From Candidatus Sulfurimonas marisnigri (GTDB lineage Bacteria > Campylobacterota > Campylobacteria > Campylobacterales > Sulfurimonadaceae), in contig NZ_CP054493.1 of the NCBI RefSeq assembly GCF_015265475.1, positions 2,356,001 to 2,420,000 on the forward strand: DNA of 64,000 bases, read 5' to 3'. How positions within the stretch are numbered: the first letter of the stretch is position 1; every line of letters starts with the position of its first letter. A program made the translations under genes and the position numbers. The notes under the pieces are model-generated. The model was not told where the DNA came from, did not search any database, and was given only the letters and a program-made list of their open reading frames with translations. Positions 1 through 8,021 of this stretch are shown piece after piece.

Positions 1-78
1 AGCATGAGGAAAGGTGCCGTTGTAAGCGAATATACCATAAGAAGTCTGAATTTTGGGATTTCTAAAAAGAAGCTATAG
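1..78 (+). CDS. C-terminal end of an unidentified protein (5' part outside the window)
   Basis: Frame 1 is open from the first base to a TAG at 76-78 and encodes 25 residues ending in FGISKKKL. There is no start codon with a ribosome-binding site inside the window, so this is read as the tail of a gene entering from the left. Its stop overlaps the stop of the convergent fliT-like gene by six bases through a shared CTATAG. The fragment is too short to assign to a family, and it could be a chance open frame. Confidence 0.4.
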   Translation, partial: SMRKGAVVSEYTIRSLNFGISKKKL

Positions 79-327
79 TTTAATATCTAACTTTTTTGAA
101 GTGGGTATATCAGTTGAGCGTAAAAATTGTAAATTTTTTTTAATAAGTTTCATAGAAGCAGACGTCTCATCTTTTAATGTGTAGATCAACTCTGAAGCTT
201 CCCGCAATAGGTATATAGCCTCTTCTATCTCTCTTTTTTCTTCAAGCTTTGGAAGCTCCTCCATCAACTCGTTTAATTTATCTATATTCTTTTCAATAAT
301 AGCTATTTTAAACCTAGTGAGCCACAT
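73..327 (-). CDS. FliT-like small flagellar protein (putative export chaperone)
   Basis: An 84-residue, strongly helical and charged protein with heptad-like Leu/Ile spacing. It sits directly downstream of fliS, the position fliT holds in many flagellar loci. FliT-type proteins chaperone the filament cap FliD; that role is inferred here from position, size and helical character, because FliT sequences diverge strongly. The start at 327 is preferred over two upstream in-frame ATGs (348, 369) because GGAGAG lies about nine bases before it. It overlaps the fliS 3' end by 14 bases, which suggests translational coupling. It converges with an unidentified gene on its 3' side. Confidence 0.55.
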   Translation of the reverse strand: MWLTRFKIAIIEKNIDKLNELMEELPKLEEKREIEEAIYLLREASELIYTLKDETSASMKLIKKNLQFLRSTDIPTSKKLDIKL

Positions 328-688
328 TGTTCGTTTCTCTCCATGCATCCGAGAGACCTTTAAAAACATTACTTACTTCATCTATTTTTGATATGTCATT
401 ATCCATGTTAGCTTCCGCTAAAAGTTGAATTTCATAATTATAAAGTCCATTTAAATATTCAGACACCCCACCCTGATTAAGGTCTAGAATAGAGACGAGC
501 TCTACAATAATAGATGTAGAACGATTTATCCAATAGACTCTTTTTTCGATATCCCCATCTTTTATGGCCTTTTTCGCCTGTGCGTTAAACCGAAGAACAC
601 CCTCATAAAGCATCTCTATGAGCTTAGCTGGAGACTCCACTTCTACATTATTCTGTGCATAAATATTATGAGCTGCGCTACCATACAT
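314..688 (-). CDS. fliS: Flagellar export chaperone FliS
   Basis: A 124-residue FliS-family protein, the cytoplasmic chaperone that binds the C-terminal end of flagellin before export through the type III apparatus. The N-terminus has the usual FliS layout: Tyr-rich start (MYGSAAHNIYAQNN), then SPAKLIEMLYEGVLRF, then a long helical body with INRSTSIIVELVSILD. An in-frame ATG 39 bases upstream exists. The start at 688 is chosen because FliS proteins begin at this Met-Tyr and AAGGA lies just before it. It lies between fliD and the fliT-like gene on the same strand, about 90 bases downstream of fliD, and is probably transcribed with it. Confidence 0.92.
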   Translation of the reverse strand: MYGSAAHNIYAQNNVEVESPAKLIEMLYEGVLRFNAQAKKAIKDGDIEKRVYWINRSTSIIVELVSILDLNQGGVSEYLNGLYNYEIQLLAEANMDNDISKIDEVSNVFKGLSDAWRETNNVAH

Positions 689-780
689 ATTAGATCCTTT
701 TTTACCAACTTTACTAGTTTCTTTCATGATAATATATCGGCTAACTCAGCATTTTATTTAGCTCTTTTAAAACAACTTTA

Positions 781-2151
781 CTAATTTGAAGCAGCTGACT
801 GAGCTTCTGCCATTTGAGTAAACATTGATGAAGCCGAATTGAATCTACTAATCATTAAATCGTAGGCGATAAACTGTTTTTTAAGAATCGCATATTTATC
901 ATCAAGCTGTTCTGTGACAGAAATCTTTCTTTCCTCCAGCGTTGAAATAGATTCTGTAATAGAAGTTTTAAACTGGTCAAGAGTTGCATTATATTTTGTA
1001 TACCCTTCTATGATAGTTGACATATCAACAAATGCACCATCAACCACCGTTGTAGTTAAATCTGCATTAGTGTAAGTACCCCCAGCAAAAAATGCTTCTA
1101 CATTTGTTGAGTTATCATCTAGTGCTTTATTCAAAGTATCTTTATTCAAAGTCATAACTCCATCTTTATCGACATTGAACCCATAATCAAATAAAGAACC
1201 AACACCACCACCAACACCGCTAATCATATCTTCAATACTGCTTTTCATACCCTTAATAGTACTTTCTGAAGAAAATATACCCCTTTCCCCTGATTCTGTA
1301 CTTGGCTTTGTCATATTGTTTAGTTCAGTAATTGCTGCATTGTAATGCTCTACAAAACTATCAAATTTCTCCATTATAGTATCACGATTTTGAGCCACAC
1401 TTACAGAAGAGGTTCCAACTTCTTTGAGAGTAATATCTAAGCCAGTCACCAAATCACTTACATTATTGCTAGTACGAGTGATAGCTTGTCCATTAAATGT
1501 AAAGTTTGCATCAACGCCTGACTGTAATGCTGTTAATCCTATAGTTAAACGAGTGTCCTTTAGAGCTGCACTATTATCTGTCATTGTAATATTTTGTGTT
1601 GTTCCAGTATCAGCAGAACTAACAAACAAACGAAACTCACCGCTGTTTATCTGAACAACAGTAGCATCAACCTTTTCTCCAGCGACACTGTTAATAGCAT
1701 TTTTAAAATCATTTAAAGTTGTTGTTGCGTCATAATCAATTGTAAAGTCTACCCCATCAATATTTAAGTTCATGCTACCAGCCGCATTGGCGATCGTCTC
1801 TGTGCTAGCCGTAAAGGCACCAGATTCTTCTATCTGCTTTGTAGCTAAGTTACCAACTGTTAATGTGAAGTCTTGAATATCACTGTTAGCTGCTGCGACA
1901 ACTTCTACCGCGGTACCTGTTACATCAGAAGATCGCTCACCAAAAAGTGCATGACTTTTTAGTTCATTAATCGCATCTGTAAGGTTAGTCATATTAGCAT
2001 CAATAATTTCTAGTGCATCTTTTTTGTCACCCTCGTTTGCTAGATTTAAATCTATAGGCGTAATCCGACTTGATTCATCAGCAGCCCTCAATTGATCCAT
2101 AACGTCTTGTGTTAATATACCTGAGCCAACGCCCACTGAACTAATAGACAT
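781..2151 (-). CDS. fliD: Flagellar hook-associated protein 2 / filament cap FliD
   Basis: A 456-residue FliD. It forms the cap at the filament tip that folds incoming flagellin subunits, and it is exported by the flagellar type III system. The N-terminal part begins MSISSVGVGSGI and carries the conserved helix after it. The C-terminal third contains the FliD_C pattern (GIFSSESTIKGMKSSIEDMI, then a KDGVMTLNKDTLNKAL stretch) and ends in a coiled coil with FIAYDLMISRFNSASSMF. The length is typical. AGGA precedes the ATG. A sigma-28-type promoter lies about 50 bases upstream, and fliS and the fliT-like gene follow. Confidence 0.93.
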   Translation of the reverse strand: MSISSVGVGSGILTQDVMDQLRAADESSRITPIDLNLANEGDKKDALEIIDANMTNLTDAINELKSHALFGERSSDVTGTAVEVVAAANSDIQDFTLTVGNLATKQIEESGAFTASTETIANAAGSMNLNIDGVDFTIDYDATTTLNDFKNAINSVAGEKVDATVVQINSGEFRLFVSSADTGTTQNITMTDNSAALKDTRLTIGLTALQSGVDANFTFNGQAITRTSNNVSDLVTGLDITLKEVGTSSVSVAQNRDTIMEKFDSFVEHYNAAITELNNMTKPSTESGERGIFSSESTIKGMKSSIEDMISGVGGGVGSLFDYGFNVDKDGVMTLNKDTLNKALDDNSTNVEAFFAGGTYTNADLTTTVVDGAFVDMSTIIEGYTKYNATLDQFKTSITESISTLEERKISVTEQLDDKYAILKKQFIAYDLMISRFNSASSMFTQMAEAQSAASN

Positions 2152-2197
2152 AATATATCCTTTCCATCATAATATTGTAATACAGTTTATAGATGTA

Positions 2198-2224
2198 GTA
2201 TCGGCAAAATGTATTTTTTTTTTA
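2198..2224 (-). promoter_or_regulatory. Sigma-28 (FliA)-type promoter of fliD-fliS-fliT-like
   Basis: On the minus strand TAAAAAAA (2224-2217) is followed after exactly 11 bases by GCCGATAC (2205-2198). This matches the FliA consensus TAAA-N15-GCCGATAA closely, and it sits about 50 bases before the fliD ATG. Late flagellar genes are commonly FliA-dependent. Confidence 0.72.
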
Positions 2225-2226
2225 GC

Positions 2227-2232
2227 TATAAT
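2227..2232 (+). promoter_or_regulatory. Sigma-70 -10 box of the flagellin-modification operon
   Basis: A perfect TATAAT lies 36 bases before the TTG start of the CBS-methyltransferase gene and follows a T-rich run, the usual form of a vegetative promoter in Campylobacterota. It almost abuts the divergent sigma-28-type promoter of fliD. Confidence 0.55.
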
Positions 2233-2267
2233 AACATAAGTTTATATATTAAAAAAGGGTTTAAAAG

Positions 2268-3257
2268 TTGAGTTTACAAAACATACCTAAAGTGTCTAGT
2301 ATTATGCAAAGTCAAATATTAAACGTAATAAAATCAGAGGAAATCCACTCTTTACAAGACAACATTTTAAGTAAGTTTATTGAAGGAACTCTTTTCATAA
2401 TAAATGAAGACTTATCGCTGCATGGAATTATTACCGATGGTGATGTAAGAAAATGTTTTTCTAATAACTTATGCCATAATATAGAAGACAATATATCTTT
2501 AAATCCAAAAAAAATATTATCCTCACAAAGCGCATCCGATGCACTACTTGTTTTAAGAGAAAACCAAATAAATATCTTAGCCGTTGTTGATGAAAATAAT
2601 AAACTAATTGGCTACATAACGCTACATATGCTTTTGGATAGTTTCTCACCAGAGAGATTATATATAAGCGATGATGAATCTACAAATGACTCAAATGAGC
2701 AAAGACATTTGGCTAGATATAAATTTGCTACAAACTTTTTAGCTCAAAGTTCAGAGACTCTTGACTGTGCATGCGGTTCTGGATATGGCAGTAAAATGTT
2801 GTCATTATATTCAAATAGTGTATTGGGAGTTGACCTTTCAAATGATGCTATAACTTTTGCTAAACAAAATAACTTTTCAAGCAATATCAACTTTAAACAA
2901 AGCGACCTTTCAATGCTAGACTTTGATGCTTCTTCATTTGACAGCATCGTATCAATAGAGACATTAGAACATATTCCGCACGATACATTTTTGAACTTTT
3001 TAACAAATATATCTACTTGGATTAAAAGTGGCGGGGTATTTATTGGTTCATCTCCTATGCTCAGATATAAAGACAATAAGCCATACGTCACAAATCCATA
3101 CCACATAAACGAAATGCCAAAACAAGAGTTTATTAATGCAATAAAAACAAGACTAATAAACTTTGAAATACACTTTTACTATCAAGATCAAGACAGGTTT
3201 TTACCACTTTGTGATGAGCATACTGGTTTTTGTATAGTAGTAGCAAGGAAACGTTAA
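2268..3257 (+). CDS. CBS-domain / class I SAM methyltransferase fusion
   Basis: 329 residues. Residues ~20-125 form a tandem CBS pair, with GIITDGDVRK near 53-62 and GYITLHMLL near 115-123. CBS pairs usually bind adenosine ligands and are also found attached to sugar nucleotidyltransferases of flagellar glycan loci. Residues ~143-329 are a class I methyltransferase with glycine loop LDCACGSGYGS (165-175), an acidic strand end GVDLS and the ETLEHIPH motif. The start is TTG with AGGG upstream; no nearer ATG fits. It is the first gene of a six-gene operon, and the next ATG directly follows its stop. The substrate is unknown; by context it is a precursor of the flagellin modification. Confidence 0.75.
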   Translation: MSLQNIPKVSSIMQSQILNVIKSEEIHSLQDNILSKFIEGTLFIINEDLSLHGIITDGDVRKCFSNNLCHNIEDNISLNPKKILSSQSASDALLVLRENQINILAVVDENNKLIGYITLHMLLDSFSPERLYISDDESTNDSNEQRHLARYKFATNFLAQSSETLDCACGSGYGSKMLSLYSNSVLGVDLSNDAITFAKQNNFSSNINFKQSDLSMLDFDASSFDSIVSIETLEHIPHDTFLNFLTNISTWIKSGGVFIGSSPMLRYKDNKPYVTNPYHINEMPKQEFINAIKTRLINFEIHFYYQDQDRFLPLCDEHTGFCIVVARKR

Positions 3258-4124
3258 ATGGACTATAAACAGACCTTACAAAATAGTATAAATAGAATTG
3301 AAGAACTAGTTAGTAAAGATATTCATTTAAGTAATGAAGGATTTCCTTTGCCAAGCTGGATAGAGCTAAGTCCAATAGATGTCTGTAATAGAGCCTGTGT
3401 ATTTTGCCCAAAAAGTGATGATAGCATAGCGCCTAATCAAAACCAAAAAATGCTTCCAAAACTTTATGAAAAAATTGCAACAGAATTAAAAAATATAAAC
3501 TTTTCAGGGACTATAATGCTAGCAGGCTATGGTGAGCCGCTATTAAATAAAGATATTATAAACATGTGCAAAACTTTTAGTACATTTTGTAATGTGGAAA
3601 TAACTACAAACGGCGACCCATTAAATTTACAATATATTCAAGACTTATATAACGCTGGTCTTAATAAAATCATAGTAAGCATGTACGATGGTGAACACCA
3701 AATAGAAGAGTTTAAAAAACTATTTTTGGATGCCGATATATCAGAAGATAAATACATACTTCGGGATAGATGGTATACACAAGATGATAATTATGGAGTT
3801 AAACTTACAAATAGAGCTGGTGTATTAATAAATGAAAATAAAATAGATACGCATAAGCAGTGCTTTTACCCGTCATACTCTATGATGGTAGATTGGAATG
3901 GCGATGTCTTCTTGTGCACCCAAGATTGGAATAGACGTATAAAAACAGGAAACTTAATGATAAGTACAGTTATTGAAGTTTGGACATCACAAATACTTAA
4001 AAAATACAGAACACACCTTTCGAATGCTTCAAGGGACCTACCGCCGTGTAATAGATGTGATGCTAATGGAACACTGCATGGAGAAGAGCATGCAAAATTA
4101 TGGACTCAATATTATGAAAAATAA
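3258..4124 (+). CDS. Radical SAM protein with SPASM-like C-terminus
   Basis: 288 residues. The radical SAM CxxxCxxC is at residues 43-50 (CNRACVFC) and binds the 4Fe-4S cluster that cleaves S-adenosylmethionine. It is followed by the glycine motif GYGEPLL. The C-terminal part has several Cys (CFYPSYSMMVDWNG, FLCTQDW, PPCNRCDANG), like the auxiliary-cluster SPASM domain of enzymes acting on peptides, sugars or alcohols. It starts immediately after the stop of the CBS-methyltransferase gene and overlaps the aminotransferase start by 11 bases, so coupled translation is likely. The reaction is unknown; oxidation of a hydroxyl to a carbonyl for the next aminotransferase would fit the gene order, but this is inference. 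Confidence 0.8.
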   Translation: MDYKQTLQNSINRIEELVSKDIHLSNEGFPLPSWIELSPIDVCNRACVFCPKSDDSIAPNQNQKMLPKLYEKIATELKNINFSGTIMLAGYGEPLLNKDIINMCKTFSTFCNVEITTNGDPLNLQYIQDLYNAGLNKIIVSMYDGEHQIEEFKKLFLDADISEDKYILRDRWYTQDDNYGVKLTNRAGVLINENKIDTHKQCFYPSYSMMVDWNGDVFLCTQDWNRRIKTGNLMISTVIEVWTSQILKKYRTHLSNASRDLPPCNRCDANGTLHGEEHAKLWTQYYEK

Positions 4125-5391
4125 ATCTTTAGTTTTAAATGAAGGTTATGCTCCAGATGACAATAAATTATATATCAAAGAGTCTTATGATTGCTATATT
4201 AAAGATGTAAAAAATAATATTTATATTGATACAGCTATGGGTGGTGGAAGCTTTGTGCTTGGACACGCTCAAAAATTCATCCAAAATGAAATAATTAAGC
4301 AGCTTAAAAAAGGCTCATTATATACACTGCCTAATGAAAAAACGCATGAACTCGCATCATTACTAAATCAAGCAATTCCAAACTTTAATAGATTCGTATT
4401 TTGTTCAACTGGATCAGAAGCCACAATGCGTGCCATAAGAATTGCTAGAGCATATACAAACAAGAAGAAGATTGCAATTTTTAGTGGTAGCTGGCACGGA
4501 AGTCATGATTTACTTATGGTTGACGACACGTACGTAGGTAATGAGCAAGTTCCAAAAAAGATTTTGAAGTCAAACGGAATGCTTCATGATATACTTAAAA
4601 ACATCATTCTTCTTCCGTACAATCAAGAAAAAGCATTTGAAATCATCACAAAGAATAAAAATGACTTAGCTATGGTACTTATTGAGCCTGCACAGGGCTC
4701 AAATCCAAGAGATGATATTAAGGGCTTTTTGCAAAACTTACGAAAAACTACACAAGAGCACGATATTCTCTTAGGATTCGATGAAATAATAACAGGGTTT
4801 AGAGTTGCTCTTGGTGGAGCACAAGAATATTATGGGATAAAAGCTGATATAGCCACTTATGGCAAAGCAGTTGGAGGTGGTCTTCCATTAGCTGTAGTAG
4901 CAGGCACACAAAAAGTTATGCAAACCATAAAAGTAGGCACTAAAGAAAATCCACAGTCTATTTTTATGGGTGGAACTTTCTCTGCAAATCCTCTAAGTAT
5001 CACAGCATCTTATACTATGCTAAAGCATCTCATAAAAAATAAAAATAAAATCTATCCTAAACTCGAAAAAAAATCTAAGTACTTTAGAGATTCTATCAAT
5101 AAAATATGTCAGATAAATGAAGTATCCGCACATATGATAGGTATAAATTCAATGTTAAGATTTATCTTCACATCATTCCCAGTAACATCAAGACACTCCA
5201 GAGATCAACATGAAAAGAGCATAGAGATACAAAGCCTTTTTTATAAAAACATGCTAGAAAATCACAAAATTCATATAGCTTCCAATAGAATCAATTTTTT
5301 ATCAATAAAACATAAGAAAAAAGATATAGATAAAATTATAAAAGCTTATGAAATTGAAATCAAAAGATTTAAAGAAATGGGATATCTATAA
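4114..5391 (+). CDS. Class III PLP aminotransferase (glutamate-1-semialdehyde aminomutase-like)
   Basis: 425 residues, the usual length of the family. Visible motifs are the cofactor-phosphate region FCSTGSEATMRAIR, the PLP-contacting LGFDEIITGFR, and the Schiff-base lysine in TYGKAVGGGLP. The true haem-pathway hemL would not be expected in such a locus; members of this family in sugar clusters aminate keto-sugars or small carbonyl compounds. An ATG at 4114 overlapping the radical SAM gene is chosen. A longer frame from 3973 would lie wholly within the upstream gene and shows no family similarity. It probably adds an amino group to a product of its neighbours (inference). Confidence 0.82.
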   Translation: MKNKSLVLNEGYAPDDNKLYIKESYDCYIKDVKNNIYIDTAMGGGSFVLGHAQKFIQNEIIKQLKKGSLYTLPNEKTHELASLLNQAIPNFNRFVFCSTGSEATMRAIRIARAYTNKKKIAIFSGSWHGSHDLLMVDDTYVGNEQVPKKILKSNGMLHDILKNIILLPYNQEKAFEIITKNKNDLAMVLIEPAQGSNPRDDIKGFLQNLRKTTQEHDILLGFDEIITGFRVALGGAQEYYGIKADIATYGKAVGGGLPLAVVAGTQKVMQTIKVGTKENPQSIFMGGTFSANPLSITASYTMLKHLIKNKNKIYPKLEKKSKYFRDSINKICQINEVSAHMIGINSMLRFIFTSFPVTSRHSRDQHEKSIEIQSLFYKNMLENHKIHIASNRINFLSIKHKKKDIDKIIKAYEIEIKRFKEMGYL

Positions 5392-5393
5392 AC

Positions 5394-6044
5394 ATGTCAA
5401 AAGAATTTATTTTTAAAAAAGATGGTGATACAATTGAGTTTGTCGGTGATTTTAATGGTTTATATAAAAGTGAACAAAATCCTTGGGAGCAATCGAATGA
5501 TGAAGACTCTATATTGTCTAAATACTATAAATCTTCAAGACAAACTTTATATGAGAGCATTAAAGATATAAAAAATATAAAAAATGGATGCGAGGTTGGA
5601 TGTGGTCTTGGTTATGTTACGACAAGCCTAAATGAAATAGTTAAGTTTGATGGTATTGATATCAGTGATGTAGCCGTCAGCAAAGCATCAAAAAAATTCA
5701 AAAACATAGAATTCTTTGCAAATGACATTGGATCTAATATCTTTATTCATCCAAAGACTTATGATGTAGTAGTATTAAACCAAATACTGTGGTATATATT
5801 AAAAGACATGGATAATGTTGTAAAAAATATTGATACTATTTTAAATAAAAATGGATTTTTAATTATTTCTACACTATTTTTAAAAAATCAAAAATACGGC
5901 AATGAGATTATTGGCAGCTTTGATGATTTATTAAGATATTGGATTGAGACTGATAAATACAGAACAATAAAAGCAAATATAGACTATGGTGATGATAAAG
6001 AAGAGTATCAAGACAGCATACTAATTCTTCAAAGAAAAGATTAA
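5394..6044 (+). CDS. Class I SAM-dependent methyltransferase
   Basis: 216 residues. The glycine loop is GCEVGCGLGYVTTS (~65-78), followed by the acidic FDGIDIS and a post-motif I region DVVVLNQILWYIL. It resembles the methyltransferases found in surface-polysaccharide and nonulosonic acid clusters. The N-terminal ~50 residues contain NPWEQS, seen in small methyltransferases of the NodS/TPMT type. It follows the aminotransferase by two bases and abuts the first Maf gene, so it belongs to the same operon. The substrate cannot be read from sequence; methylation of a flagellar glycan precursor is the contextual guess. Confidence 0.75.
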   Translation: MSKEFIFKKDGDTIEFVGDFNGLYKSEQNPWEQSNDEDSILSKYYKSSRQTLYESIKDIKNIKNGCEVGCGLGYVTTSLNEIVKFDGIDISDVAVSKASKKFKNIEFFANDIGSNIFIHPKTYDVVVLNQILWYILKDMDNVVKNIDTILNKNGFLIISTLFLKNQKYGNEIIGSFDDLLRYWIETDKYRTIKANIDYGDDKEEYQDSILILQRKD

Positions 6045-8021
6045 ATGCACTCCAGCTTAGAACAATGTGCAACAATTACATTTCAGCAAAACATAGATTA
6101 TTTTAAAACTAAACACCCTCAAGTATTCGAAAAGTTATCTGCCCTAGAATCTGCTACAGATATTGGGTACTACCAAAATAAGTATGAGCTAGTTATTGAA
6201 AATGATAACTTTGATGTACTAGAGCTTTCATCAAGCATATATTTGTATAATAGAGAAATAAAAAAACACGCTGAGCTAGCTGCCAAAAGTGTTAATTATA
6301 AAAAAGACGAAAATTCTTTTGAGAGTTTTTCAAGAGAGAATTTTTCTATTGATGAACTAAATATATTTCAAAAGAAAAATAAATTTGAACATCACTTTAG
6401 CGCTTATGCCCCGATTATAAATTATACACAACAAAACACTAAAGAATATTCAGAACTCGAACGTATAGACAAGTTTATATTTTTTGGTGTAGGACTTGGT
6501 CTTCATATGTCAAGCACCGATGAAAAGATAAATGCAAAAGTATATTTTATTGTTGAAGATGATTTGGAACTATTTAAATTATCATTGTTTACAGTTAATT
6601 ACTCTGATTTAGCACAAAGTGCCAAACTTATATTTTCTATTTTTGAAGACAATTCTGAATATTCTAATTCCTCGCAAAAATTTTTAGAAACAGACTATCA
6701 ACTTGGTCACTATATTAAATATTTTCATCTTTTAAGTCATAATGAAGACAAAATATCACTATTTCATAAAGAGGTTTCTTCTCAACCTCACCTTGGCTTT
6801 TTCTATAACTCTTTACTTATACAATATTTAAAACCTTTGGAATATATATCTTCATCATCTAAATTTATAACTAAAAAGCTATCTTTGAATGACGACACTT
6901 TAAATAAAGAAAACTTTTTACTATTGGCTGCTGGTCCATCATTGCAAAAGAATATATCTTGGCTTAAGAAGTATCATACCTCCTTTATAGTTGTAGCTGT
7001 TACAGCAACACTGCCTTTTCTTGAAAAGAATAATATATCTCCAGATATAATTATAAATCTAGATGCATTTGATGGAATGAACAAGCAATTTGATCAAATA
7101 AAATCAACATCCTTTTTTAAAGATGCCATCTGTATATTTTCGGCTAGAACTCAAGAGAATATCAGTAAACATTTTAAAGATGAGCAAAAATTCTTTTTTG
7201 AGAGTGGAACAAAATATAAAACTTCGACATTAAAACCTATAGCACCATGTGTTGGCTCATTAACATATCAACTTCTTCTTCTTCTGCAGGCAAAAAACAT
7301 TTATATCCTTGGTCTTGATTTGGCAATAGACAAAAAAACTGGTAGAACACATTTAGACCTACATACAGATGCTAAAACATTAAATTTAAGCACTACAGAC
7401 TCATTCACTTTAAATTACCATGACAACCTAATTCAGCTTGATGGTAACTTCGAAGAAAAAGTTTTATCTACTTTTTATTTTAACGATTCTAGAATAATAA
7501 TTAATCATGCCACGAAAAATTTTAAATCAAACAACTCCAATATTTATAATCTTAGCGATGGGGTTAAATTTGATGAAATTCCAGCAAAAGAAACTGCAAG
7601 CCTAGATTTAGATAAAAAAAATCAAAATGCACGTGAGCATATACTAAATTTATGCACTAGCACATCTTCAAAACTTTTAAGTAAAGATGAATCAAAAACT
7701 CTAAAAAAGAAATTACAACATGCGCAAGAATTAAAGAAAATACTATCACACTACAAGACAATTGACGACATTGAAAAATATAATGAAATATTAAATATTA
7801 AAGATTTAAAGTCAAATGAGTTCGAGCTAAACAAAGTTATAAAAACATATATGAGGTATATATTAAGTTATATATTTGATTTTTTCAACAATCAAGACCT
7901 AAATAAAAGACAAGAGCATATAAATATATTGCATGATATATTTATATCTAACCTATCTGATATTATAGATATTTATATAAATAAATTACGGGAGAAACTA
8001 AATGAAAAATATAGAAGATGA
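6045..8021 (+). CDS. Motility accessory factor (Maf), DUF115 family, copy 1
   Basis: 658 residues. An N-terminal region ends with FGVGLGLHMS (~147) and a VEDDLELFKLSLF block. The central DUF115 domain begins at ~292 with LLAAGPSLQKN and continues with IINLDAF and YILGLDLAIDK. The C-terminus is helical. Maf proteins are cytoplasmic transferases in Campylobacter, Helicobacter and Aeromonas that attach nonulosonic acids to flagellin before export. It is a paralogue of the next gene, overlapping it by 20 bases, and it begins right after the methyltransferase stop. Its position between modification enzymes and flagellin genes supports flagellin as its target. Confidence 0.87.
   Translation: MHSSLEQCATITFQQNIDYFKTKHPQVFEKLSALESATDIGYYQNKYELVIENDNFDVLELSSSIYLYNREIKKHAELAAKSVNYKKDENSFESFSRENFSIDELNIFQKKNKFEHHFSAYAPIINYTQQNTKEYSELERIDKFIFFGVGLGLHMSSTDEKINAKVYFIVEDDLELFKLSLFTVNYSDLAQSAKLIFSIFEDNSEYSNSSQKFLETDYQLGHYIKYFHLLSHNEDKISLFHKEVSSQPHLGFFYNSLLIQYLKPLEYISSSSKFITKKLSLNDDTLNKENFLLLAAGPSLQKNISWLKKYHTSFIVVAVTATLPFLEKNNISPDIIINLDAFDGMNKQFDQIKSTSFFKDAICIFSARTQENISKHFKDEQKFFFESGTKYKTSTLKPIAPCVGSLTYQLLLLLQAKNIYILGLDLAIDKKTGRTHLDLHTDAKTLNLSTTDSFTLNYHDNLIQLDGNFEEKVLSTFYFNDSRIIINHATKNFKSNNSNIYNLSDGVKFDEIPAKETASLDLDKKNQNAREHILNLCTSTSSKLLSKDESKTLKKKLQHAQELKKILSHYKTIDDIEKYNEILNIKDLKSNEFELNKVIKTYMRYILSYIFDFFNNQDLNKRQEHINILHDIFISNLSDIIDIYINKLREKLNEKYRR

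Noticed and set aside
3973-4113. Longer N-terminus for the aminotransferase
   Set aside because: The extra 47 codons lie inside the radical SAM gene in another frame and resemble nothing in the family.
4114-5391. hemL (glutamate-1-semialdehyde aminomutase) of haem synthesis
   Set aside because: Family resemblance is clear, but the operon context (radical SAM, Maf) and low similarity outside the PLP motifs favour a modification enzyme.
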